Source of the DNA: Puia dinghuensis
GTDB lineage: Bacteria; Bacteroidota; Bacteroidia; Chitinophagales; Chitinophagaceae
Assembly: GCA_026225275.1 (NCBI GenBank)
Contig: JAMFSL010000107.1
Span: forward strand, 1-54,967
Direction of reading: 5' to 3'
Length of the DNA: 54,967 bases
Positions 35,565 through 42,093 of this stretch are shown here, in pieces; the first letter of the stretch is position 1, and each line of letters opens with the position of its first letter. The translations under genes and the position numbers were made by a program. The notes below the pieces were generated by a model. It searched no databases. It was given only the letters and a program-made list of their open reading frames with translations, and had not been told where the DNA came from.

Positions 35565-35729
35565 AGGGAATATTTTGTTGGATTAAAAAATAGGTGTTTT
35601 TGCATAGTAACTTGGATACAGCTAAGGTAATCATTGATGATCTTTTTTGCAAGGTATTTTACGTAGGATAATTACGATATCCTGATTTTAGCAGATGAAA
35701 GCCGTAACTGATTGATTTATAATGTATAG

Positions 35730-36398
35730 TTAAAATTTATCCGGGCCGATCTCTTCGGCCGTCACGGGACCGATAGGATAGTCACATGCGATATGGCAGG
35801 AATAATGGGGAAAAACAGGCATATTCCGGATATGCCAGAGGGTGCCGTTCACCAAAACCTTTGGGTCGGCACCAATGTCAATGCTGGTCAGTGGAATCTG
35901 CAGCCCCCTGCCATCCGCTTTGATCAGGCTTTCCTTGGCCGTCCAGTAATGATAAAATACCTGCAACGGTGAGGCTGCCCGGGTAATAGCAGACCACTCT
36001 GCAGCCGTGAATTGGGATTGGAAATCGTCGATGGCGACGTCCCGGATCTCTTCCAGGTCGATGCCGACCCGACCCTGTGTGCTTAGGATGCAAACGACGC
36101 GGTTACCGGAATGCGAAATATTGAAATCTGCGCTGCCGCCTGACGCATCCTGGCCGACCTCCAGGTACGGTCTGCCAAAGGGGGTGATCCGCAAATCCGT
36201 CAACTCGCCGGGCAGCCCGGCCTGCCTTAAGGCCGTTCTCAGCAGGAGTTTGCCGAACAGGCTGCCATAGGCATCCTGCCATCTTCTGTAAGCCAATACC
36301 TTTTGCTGAAGCCCGGCAGGCAGATGGTTCAACAGCTGCTGAAAGACAGCGGGAGATAGCGGTTCCGGGAATACCGTCGAATAGAGGTGCAGACTCAT
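35730..36398 (-). CDS. Sfp-type 4'-phosphopantetheinyl transferase
   Basis: The start is fixed at MSLHLYSTV (36398), 6 bases after a TAGGTTTG box; a TTG three codons earlier is rejected. The 222-residue protein has the Sfp motifs: FNISHSGNRVVC, RVGIDLEEIRD with the Mg-binding Asp/Glu, and YHYWTAKESLIKADGRGL. It transfers the phosphopantetheine arm of CoA to carrier domains. Length and motifs fit the broad-specificity Sfp class used for NRPS and PKS and not the short AcpS class. The two NRPS genes begin 5.7 kb away on the other strand and need such an enzyme. Confidence 0.9.
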   Translation of the reverse strand: MSLHLYSTVFPEPLSPAVFQQLLNHLPAGLQQKVLAYRRWQDAYGSLFGKLLLRTALRQAGLPGELTDLRITPFGRPYLEVGQDASGGSADFNISHSGNRVVCILSTQGRVGIDLEEIRDVAIDDFQSQFTAAEWSAITRAASPLQVFYHYWTAKESLIKADGRGLQIPLTSIDIGADPKVLVNGTLWHIRNMPVFPHYSCHIACDYPIGPVTAEEIGPDKF

Positions 36399-36404
36399 GT
36401 AAAA

Positions 36405-36412
36405 CAAACCTA
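36405..36412 (-). promoter_or_regulatory. -7 box of the PPTase, in a divergent promoter
   Basis: The minus strand reads TAGGTTTG (exact), 6 bases before the ATG at 36398. A TTTA at the -33 distance (19 bases upstream) overlaps the -7 box of the opposing sigma-54-type regulator gene. Confidence 0.6.
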
Positions 36413-36431
36413 ATCAATTTATTTATTTCCG

Positions 36432-36439
36432 TAAATTTG
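36432..36439 (+). promoter_or_regulatory. -7 box of the sigma-54-type regulator, in a divergent promoter
   Basis: TAAATTTG (exact) ends 4 bases before the ATG at 36444, implying a leaderless or nearly leaderless mRNA. Only 45 bases separate the two divergent start codons. Confidence 0.6.
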
Positions 36440-36443
36440 AAGC

Positions 36444-37610
36444 ATGTCGAATATTTTGATCATTGACGATGAAAAAGCGATCCGTAAGACGTTGAGTGAG
36501 ATTCTTTCCTACGAGGGGTATAAGCTGGATGAGGCAAGTGACGGCGAGGAAGGGCTTAAAAAGGTAAAGGAAAAGGAATACGATGTGATCCTTTGCGACA
36601 TCAAGATGCCTAAGATGGATGGCATCGAGTTCCTGGAAAAAGCCAGGGAGGCCGTTCCCGACGTGCCCATTATCATGATCTCCGGACACGGCACGATCGA
36701 GACGGCGGTGGAAGCCGTCAAGAAAGGGGCCTACGATTATATCTCCAAACCGCCGGATCTCAACCGCCTGCTCATTACTATCCGCAACGCGATGGATAAG
36801 ACGACCCTGGTGACGGAAACGAAAGTGCTTAAACGTAAAGTGAGCAAGGTGCAGGAGATCGTAGGATCTTCCACCCCTATACATAAGATCAAGGAGACGA
36901 TAGAGAAAGTCGCTCCTACAGAGGCGCGTATCCTGGTAACGGGAGAAAATGGCGTGGGTAAGGAACTGGTGGCCCGCTGGGTGCATGAAAAAAGCAACCG
37001 TGCCGACAGCCCGCTGGTCGAAGTCAACTGTGCCGCTATCCCCAGCGAATTGATCGAGAGCGAACTGTTCGGCCATGAGAAAGGTTCTTTTACCTCCGCC
37101 GTCAAGCAACGGATCGGCAAATTCGAACAGGCCAACGGTGGTACGCTGTTCCTGGATGAGATCGGCGATATGAGCCTCACCGCCCAGGCCAAAGTATTGC
37201 GGGCGCTGCAGGAGGGAAAGATCACCCGCGTAGGCGGCGATAAAGACATCAGTGTGGACGTGCGGGTTATTGCCGCTACCAATAAAGATCTGTTGAAGGA
37301 AGTAGACGAAAAAAATTTCCGGCTCGATCTTTATCATCGGCTCAGTGTCATTATCATTCATGTTCCTTCCCTCAATGAGCGCAAGGATGATATTCCCCTG
37401 CTGGTCGACAAATTCCTGATCGATATCTGTGGCGATTATGGCATTGCCAAAAAGGCCATCGAAGAAAATGCTATCCTGGCGTTGCAACAGCATGACTGGA
37501 CGGGTAATATCCGTGAGCTCCGCAATGTTGTCGAACGCCTGATCATACTGTCGGGGAAGACGATCTCCAAAGATGACGTCGAGAATTACGTGCTACCCAG
37601 GTCGCGCTAA
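36444..37610 (+). CDS. Sigma-54-type response regulator lacking a DNA-binding domain
   Basis: The 388-residue protein has a receiver (IIDDEKA, Asp in VILCDIKMPKMDG, Lys in YISKPPD) and an AAA+ sigma-54 activator domain (about 135-370): Walker A GENGVGKE, ESELFGHEKGSFTSA, Walker B GGTLFLDEIGD, Arg-finger region and NIRELRNVVERL. It ends 20-odd residues later, where NtrC relatives continue into a Fis-type helix-turn-helix. The sigma-54 contact loop is GSFTSA in place of GAFTGA. It might therefore work with sigma-54 without site-specific DNA binding, or control AAA+ activity elsewhere. Its 3' end overlaps the convergent MerR gene by 4 bases. Confidence 0.88.
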   Translation: MSNILIIDDEKAIRKTLSEILSYEGYKLDEASDGEEGLKKVKEKEYDVILCDIKMPKMDGIEFLEKAREAVPDVPIIMISGHGTIETAVEAVKKGAYDYISKPPDLNRLLITIRNAMDKTTLVTETKVLKRKVSKVQEIVGSSTPIHKIKETIEKVAPTEARILVTGENGVGKELVARWVHEKSNRADSPLVEVNCAAIPSELIESELFGHEKGSFTSAVKQRIGKFEQANGGTLFLDEIGDMSLTAQAKVLRALQEGKITRVGGDKDISVDVRVIAATNKDLLKEVDEKNFRLDLYHRLSVIIIHVPSLNERKDDIPLLVDKFLIDICGDYGIAKKAIEENAILALQQHDWTGNIRELRNVVERLIILSGKTISKDDVENYVLPRSR

Positions 37611-37921
37611 TTACCCCTGGCAAAATCCTGCATGTCAGCCAGACTTTTTAAGATCCGCAACCGTGGGTAATTTCCTTTCATTTTTAAGGCGAGGCGGGTG
37701 ATTTCGTCTTCGCTCAGTTTCGCCAGCTGGGAGATCTTATGTCCGTTGTGATACAGGTATGCGATCCGTAATAGATACTTAAGATCCTCATTATCATATA
37801 GCCGGTGATTGCTTGCCTTTCGGTTGGGGGAGACGATCTGGTAACGCTGCTCCCAGATCCTCAGCGTATGGGCCTTGATCCCGCACAGATTTTCTATGTC
37901 CCTGATGGTAAATTCGCTCAT
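37607..37921 (-). CDS. Short MerR-family transcriptional regulator
   Basis: The start at 37921 gives a 104-residue protein that opens MSEFTIRDIENLCGIKAHTL, the MerR winged helix pattern (TLRIWEQRYQIVSPNRK..NHRLYDNEDLKYLLRI). Only the DNA-binding domain and a short helix are present; there is no effector domain. Short MerR proteins of this type are common in Bacteroidota (relatives of carotenoid/light regulators such as CarA/LitR N-termini). The frame is open for 40 more codons upstream without domain character. The last 4 bases overlap the sigma-54-type regulator. Confidence 0.85.
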   Translation of the reverse strand: MSEFTIRDIENLCGIKAHTLRIWEQRYQIVSPNRKASNHRLYDNEDLKYLLRIAYLYHNGHKISQLAKLSEDEITRLALKMKGNYPRLRILKSLADMQDFARGN

Positions 37922-38028
37922 CTTATCTTGAAAACTAAGACAATTTTTGTAATATTTAAACGATAAAGGCGACGTATTAAGCTTATGGCCCGGCCCCGGG
38001 GTTTTAGCAAAACTTTCGACGCCAATGC

Positions 38029-38058
38029 TTTGAGGGCCCAATTATTAGCCTAAATTTG
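38029..38058 (+). promoter_or_regulatory. Promoter of the lepB gene
   Basis: TTTG (38029-38032), 18 bases, then TAAATTTG (38051-38058), an exact -7 box. The transcript would begin near 38064, about 20 bases before the ATG at 38083. Confidence 0.65.
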
Positions 38059-38082
38059 CCCGAATTCTAAAAAACATCAGGA

Positions 38083-39615
38083 ATGTCATCCCATCAGTTG
38101 CTGGTTCTTGTTCTTATCCAGGTTATCATCCTTCTTCTCCCTTCCATCGGTCTGGCCAAACTGTTCGAAAAAGCCGGTGTTCCTGGCTGGAAGGCCTATG
38201 TCCCTTTCTACAATACCTGGATCATGCTACAATTGGCCGAACGGCCCAAACATTGGGTGTACTGGCAGATCATTCCTGTTGTAGGCTGGTTCATTTCCCT
38301 GGGCATCTACGTAGAATTCGTGAAGACGTTCGGCAAATTCAAATTATGGGAACATGCCATGGCGGCGTTGCTGCCCATCATTTATTTTCCGCTGATCGGC
38401 TTTGATCCTAAAGTGAAGTTTACAGGGGCCGGCCCGGTGCGGAAGCACAAGAAGGGAACGGCCAGGGAATGGATCGATGCCGGGGTCTTTGCCATCGTAG
38501 CGGCCACGCTGATCCGTACGTTCGTATTCGAGGCCTATACTATTCCGACCGGATCGATGGAAAAGACACTGCTGGTCAATGATTTTCTCTTCGTCAGTAA
38601 GTTCAGCTACGGTCCCAGGATCCCGAATACGCCGCTATCCATTCCTTTTGTACACAATACCATGCCGGTCACCAATGGCAATTCCTATGTGGAATGGGTG
38701 AAAGTCCCTTATACCCGCTGGTTCCCGAGCCCGGTAAAGAGGGGCGACGTGGTCGTCTTCAATTTCCCGGATGGTGATACCGTCATCAACCTGCCGGAAT
38801 TCCAGTCTCAGCGGCCCTACTACGAAGTATGCCGCGAACTGGGAAGAGGCAATGAAGATTCCGGCCGGCAGATCGTGCTGGGTAATCCCGATCAATATCC
38901 GATCGTGCTGCGGCCTGTCGATAAAGAAGAGAATTATATCAAGCGATGTACAGCCATCGCCGGCGATACCCTGCAAATCAAGAACCAGGTACTGTATATC
39001 AACGGACAGGCCCAGCCTTTTCCGCCGGAATCCGAGACAAACTATACGGTGGATACCAAAGGTCAGCCGCTGGATGAACAGGCGATGAAGGACGATTACG
39101 ATCTCGATATCAATAATGGGGACGAAATCCGGCCGACCGGTATTCCGAATCAGTTCGACATGCTGCTGACCTGGGCTGCGCATCAGAAGATGCTCAGCAG
39201 CGGACTGGCCAAAAGCATTGTGCCCGATATCGACAGTGACCAGAGTGTCTATCCTTATGTCAATAGCTATACCTGGTCGAGGGACAATTACGGACCGCTC
39301 TGGATCCCGGCCAAAGGAGCAACGCTGACACTGACGGCTCGGAACTATCTCCTGTATGAAAGGGCTATCCGCGTCTATGAAGGCAACGAATTCGAGATGA
39401 AGGATGGGAAGTTCTACCTGAATGGTCAGCCGGTGACGCAATACACCTTTAAGATGAATTACTATTGGATGATGGGTGACAACCGTCACGGCTCGCAGGA
39501 TTCGCGGTACTGGGGTTTTGTACCTGAAGACCATGTCGTCGGCGAAGCATGGCTGATCTGGATGAGCTGGGATAAGGGGGTGCGGTGGAAGAGGTTGTTT
39601 CAGAAGATCAAATAA
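38083..39615 (+). CDS. lepB: Signal peptidase I with N-terminal membrane domain
   Basis: The 510-residue protein is longer than typical LepB. Residues 1-115 form a membrane domain of the DUF5684 type (LAKLFEKAGVPGWKAYVPFYNTW). The peptidase follows: the membrane anchor ends at RTFVFEAY, the catalytic Ser is in IPTGSMEKTL, the catalytic Lys is in NYIKRCTAIAGD, and the closing box is WMMGDNRHGSQDSRYWGFVP. A large insert lies between the Lys box and the closing box (about 310-430), as in other Bacteroidota LepB proteins. It cleaves signal peptides of exported proteins such as those at 4159, 8740 and 22155. Confidence 0.94.
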   Translation: MSSHQLLVLVLIQVIILLLPSIGLAKLFEKAGVPGWKAYVPFYNTWIMLQLAERPKHWVYWQIIPVVGWFISLGIYVEFVKTFGKFKLWEHAMAALLPIIYFPLIGFDPKVKFTGAGPVRKHKKGTAREWIDAGVFAIVAATLIRTFVFEAYTIPTGSMEKTLLVNDFLFVSKFSYGPRIPNTPLSIPFVHNTMPVTNGNSYVEWVKVPYTRWFPSPVKRGDVVVFNFPDGDTVINLPEFQSQRPYYEVCRELGRGNEDSGRQIVLGNPDQYPIVLRPVDKEENYIKRCTAIAGDTLQIKNQVLYINGQAQPFPPESETNYTVDTKGQPLDEQAMKDDYDLDINNGDEIRPTGIPNQFDMLLTWAAHQKMLSSGLAKSIVPDIDSDQSVYPYVNSYTWSRDNYGPLWIPAKGATLTLTARNYLLYERAIRVYEGNEFEMKDGKFYLNGQPVTQYTFKMNYYWMMGDNRHGSQDSRYWGFVPEDHVVGEAWLIWMSWDKGVRWKRLFQKIK

Positions 39616-39624
39616 TAGTCGAAC

Positions 39625-40110
39625 GTGCAACAAAAAGAGCTTCGATTTTCGTATGAAGAATATGCTTCGGACAGCGAGCTGCCGAAGGCGGATGCGGAGC
39701 TGTTGCAGTTAGCCCGAGAGGCTACTGTCCATGCCTACGCACCTTACTCTCATTTCCGCGTAGGCGCTGCCGCCAGGCTGGTTAATGGAGAGATCATTAC
39801 CGGCACTAATCAGGAGAATGCTTCCTTCCCCGCAGGTATTTGTGCAGAGCGCACTTTACTGTCGACCGCGGCTTCTCTATACCCCGGCGTTCCCATCGGG
39901 ACGCTGGCCATCAGTTATCACAATGAGAATGGGATTAGCGACCGGCCGATCTCGCCCTGCGGTATCTGCCGGCAGTCCCTGCAGGAATTCGAACAGCGGA
40001 CGGGACGACCGGTGCGCATGGTACTGGGCGGAGAGACTGGAATAATTATTGCACTGGAACGATCGGGGTTGTTGTTGCCCTTCGCTTTTTCGGCGAATGA
40101 GCTGAAATGA
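39625..40110 (+). CDS. cdd: Cytidine deaminase
   Basis: The 161-residue protein starts with GTG at 39625, 9 bases after lepB. It contains the zinc-dependent deaminase motifs FPAGICAERTLLS (Cys and catalytic Glu) and ISPCGICRQSLQEF (two Cys), in the tetrameric small-CDA arrangement, plus YSHFRVGAAA near the start. It deaminates cytidine and deoxycytidine to uridine forms in pyrimidine salvage. Cotranscription with lepB is likely from spacing. Confidence 0.93.
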   Translation: MQQKELRFSYEEYASDSELPKADAELLQLAREATVHAYAPYSHFRVGAAARLVNGEIITGTNQENASFPAGICAERTLLSTAASLYPGVPIGTLAISYHNENGISDRPISPCGICRQSLQEFEQRTGRPVRMVLGGETGIIIALERSGLLLPFAFSANELK

Positions 40111-40176
40111 AGTTTTTTTCTGTCAACACTTTTCATTGATGCTATACACTGCACAATGGTGACATCGTAATAGGTG

Positions 40177-40194
40177 TTACCCGGAAGTGGGTAA
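40177..40194. promoter_or_regulatory. TTACCC-N6-GGGTAA inverted repeat, copy 2
   Basis: TTACCC (40177-40182) and GGGTAA (40189-40194) are perfect arms around GGAAGT. The 15-base core 40179-40193 is identical, in reverse complement, to 25357-25371 next to the poly-HAMP kinase. It is a candidate operator shared by the two signalling loci. Confidence 0.45.
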
Positions 40195-40273
40195 AATAGT
40201 TAACAATTGCTAATTTTCAGATCGACGCATATTAAAGATGTGTTAATTAGTAGCATGTATGCAGCTAATCATA

Positions 40274-40281
40274 TATTTTTG
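40274..40281 (+). promoter_or_regulatory. Candidate -7 box for the NarL-type regulator
   Basis: TATTTTTG matches the consensus exactly; no -33 TTTG is seen at the usual distance. The mRNA leader would be about 250 bases. A weaker box (TTTCTTTG, 40500-40507) lies nearer the start codon. Confidence 0.4.
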
Positions 40282-40286
40282 TTACT

Positions 40287-40317
40287 GAATTTTATTGTAT
40301 AAAGAATTTTATTGTAT
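40287..40317 (+). repeat. Two 14-bp direct repeats, period 17
   Basis: GAATTTTATTGTAT occurs at 40287-40300 and again at 40304-40317 with a 3-base spacer; a partial third copy (GAATATT) begins at 40321. The first copy starts where transcription from the 40274 box would begin, so it could be a tandem operator. Confidence 0.55.
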
Positions 40318-40538
40318 ATTGAATATTATTAGCGCATATACATATAGCACTGAATAATTAATTCCCCTTCAAAAATCGTTGAAAAATTCGTACCCGCTCA
40401 TCGGTTGTTAAGGTTACTCTGAAGTATATCATGTAGGAAATGTGTAAGGTCTACCATTTATTTTTAGATCAGAGTATAGTTTGTATAAAATGATAGTTAT
40501 TTCTTTGGAATTGAAAAAACCTTTATAACTATAACCTT

Positions 40539-41231
40539 ATGCTATTCAGACCTCTCCACGTCGCAATCGTCGACGATCACTCCTTATTTAGAAAAACTCT
40601 AAAAAATTATTTGTCCGAACAAAAAGATATTCAGGTGGTCATTCAGGCTACCGACATGGCGGACTTATTAGGCAAGCTTAATAACGTTCCTGTTGATGTT
40701 TTAGTAATGGATCTGTTTATGCCGGGTTTGAATGGCAATGATGCCATACAGTTGTTACGCAGCGAATATCCCGATATTAAAATATTGATTTTGTCCATGA
40801 GTAACGATATGGACCTGATCAGCGACCTCCTGGATTCCGGCATTCACGGTTATATCTCCAAATCGGATGAGCCTGAGGATCTTGTCCAGGCTATTCATAC
40901 TGTTTCGGCCAACGGCATCTATCAAAACAGAATATTTACCGAGGCGCTCTATTGGAATAAGCAGAACAACATAAAGGCTCGTGCGGTTGACGCACTTATG
41001 CTTCTCAATGAAAGGGAGAAGAAGATCCTGCAATTGATATGGGAAGAAAAAAGCAATAAAGAAATTGCTGACGAGCTATTTTTAGGCGTACGGTCCGTTG
41101 AAAAGATCAGGCAGGATATCAAAGAGAAGATCGGAGTAAAGTCGACGGTAGGCTTGCTGAAGTATGCCATTGATAAAAAGATTATAGGGGTCGGTCTGCT
41201 CAGAAGTGAAGGTTTGAGGGCTCATCGCTAA
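40539..41231 (+). CDS. NarL/FixJ-type response regulator
   Basis: The 230-residue protein has a receiver (VAIVDDHSLFRK, Asp in VLVMDLFMPGLNG, Lys in GYISKSDEPE) and a C-terminal LuxR-type helix-turn-helix (LNEREKKILQLIWEEKSNKEIADELFLGVRSVEKIRQDI). No kinase adjoins it; the many HisKA kinases between 25529 and 34245 are possible partners. It lies directly ahead of the NusG paralogue and NRPS genes on the same strand, so a role as pathway-specific activator is plausible. Its codon use is AT-richer than the housekeeping genes to the left and resembles the NRPS region. Confidence 0.88.
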   Translation: MLFRPLHVAIVDDHSLFRKTLKNYLSEQKDIQVVIQATDMADLLGKLNNVPVDVLVMDLFMPGLNGNDAIQLLRSEYPDIKILILSMSNDMDLISDLLDSGIHGYISKSDEPEDLVQAIHTVSANGIYQNRIFTEALYWNKQNNIKARAVDALMLLNEREKKILQLIWEEKSNKEIADELFLGVRSVEKIRQDIKEKIGVKSTVGLLKYAIDKKIIGVGLLRSEGLRAHR

Positions 41232-41549
41232 AGGATTATGCCGGGCGATCCATTCATCGATGCCGATCCGGCGCGAGGTCTCTGCATCTTTATTAGTAAA
41301 AACCGTAATAAAAAATAGGGTCACTACTAAATATTATCCCGTCTTTTTGTGATTAATTTGTTTTGGATTACATGATTTCCCTTCCTTGAAAAACTATTTC
41401 GGCAGCAGAATTCCTGGCCTAATGGCCTCAATATGGAATGCTTTGCCGGCCTTCAGGTCTATCTCCATTTCAAATAGTTTGATTTTAGTTTCCCGCAATG
41501 TTACTTGCTGTAGCGGTAGCTATGGCCTGAGATCTATAAATCTTATCAC
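41232..41549. other. 318-bp leader region ahead of the NusG paralogue and NRPS operon
   Basis: No coding frame with protein character is seen. Just after the regulator stop, GCCGG (41240-41244) pairs with CCGGC (41268-41272), and inside it CGAT (41246-41249) with ATCG (41256-41259), giving a two-tier hairpin without a T-tract. A short GGCC-TAAT-GGCC hairpin lies at 41416-41427. No exact TAnnTTTG box exists; three one-mismatch boxes overlap at 41342-41365. The region may hold the operon promoter and the loading site of the antiterminator. Confidence 0.5.
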
Positions 41550-42056
41550 ATGAGTATATTCCGATCCGGATGGTATCTCCTATATACAAAACCCCGCTAC
41601 GAAAAAAAAGTCCACACCCACCTGACTGAATTAAAGATCGATTCCTTTCTGCCGACCCGAAAAATTCTACGGACCTGGCATGACCGGAAAAAATACGTTG
41701 ACGAGCCTCTGTTTCCGTCCTATGTTTTCCTCTACCTGACTGATATTCAAAATTACTATGACGGTATGGATGCCGAAGGGGCCCTGTACTATGTCAGATC
41801 GGGTAAAGAGATCGCAAAAGTCAGCGATAAAATTATCGACGACATAAAATTAATAACCAATCAGGTAAAGGAGATAGAAGTTTCCGAATTCCGCTTTCAA
41901 CCTGGTCGCCAATTGGTCATTCGTGAGGGGGCCTTGACGGGGCTTTCGTGCGAAGTTGTGGAATGCAACAACAGACAGAGGCTTCTCGTTCGGATCGACC
42001 TTCTCCAAAGAAACATATTACTCGTACTACCTGAAGAACATTTAATGGCTATTTAG
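41550..42056 (+). CDS. UpxY/LoaP-type specialised NusG paralogue (antiterminator)
   Basis: The 168-residue protein has an N-terminal NGN domain (SGWYLLYTKPRYEKKVHTHL, then PLFPSYVFLYLT and YYVRSGKEIAKVSD) and a C-terminal KOW motif (FQPGRQLVIREGALTGLSCEV). It is distinct from housekeeping NusG, which lies in the secE-rplK cluster. In Bacteroides, UpxY proteins encoded first in capsule operons prevent premature termination in that operon; in Firmicutes, LoaP does so for polyketide and peptide operons. Here it stands 37 bases before a giant NRPS gene, so it is inferred to make RNA polymerase processive over the more than 13-kb NRPS operon. Confidence 0.88.
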   Translation: MSIFRSGWYLLYTKPRYEKKVHTHLTELKIDSFLPTRKILRTWHDRKKYVDEPLFPSYVFLYLTDIQNYYDGMDAEGALYYVRSGKEIAKVSDKIIDDIKLITNQVKEIEVSEFRFQPGRQLVIREGALTGLSCEVVECNNRQRLLVRIDLLQRNILLVLPEEHLMAI

Positions 42057-42093
42057 GTGTTCCCCTTTACTACAGTTGTCACCAGGCATATTT

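Larger units (their letters stand above)
40111..40538. other. AT-rich 428-bp intergenic region before the NarL-type regulator
   Basis: No convincing coding frame is present on either strand. The region is much richer in A and T than its left neighbours. It holds an inverted repeat (40177-40194), an exact TAnnTTTG box (40274-40281) and a pair of 14-bp direct repeats (40287-40317), listed separately. Confidence 0.7.

Noticed and set aside
36423-37493. 356-codon open frame on the minus strand
   Set aside because: It is antisense to the sigma-54-type regulator, whose AAA+ motifs are unambiguous, and has no family character.
38635-39633. 332-codon open frame on the minus strand
   Set aside because: It is antisense to lepB; catalytic residues are found on the plus strand.
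41232-41549. An RfaH-type ops element in the leader
   Set aside because: No GGCGGTAG-like core was seen on the sense strand; GTAGCGGTAGC near 41510 resembles only part of it, which is too weak to claim.
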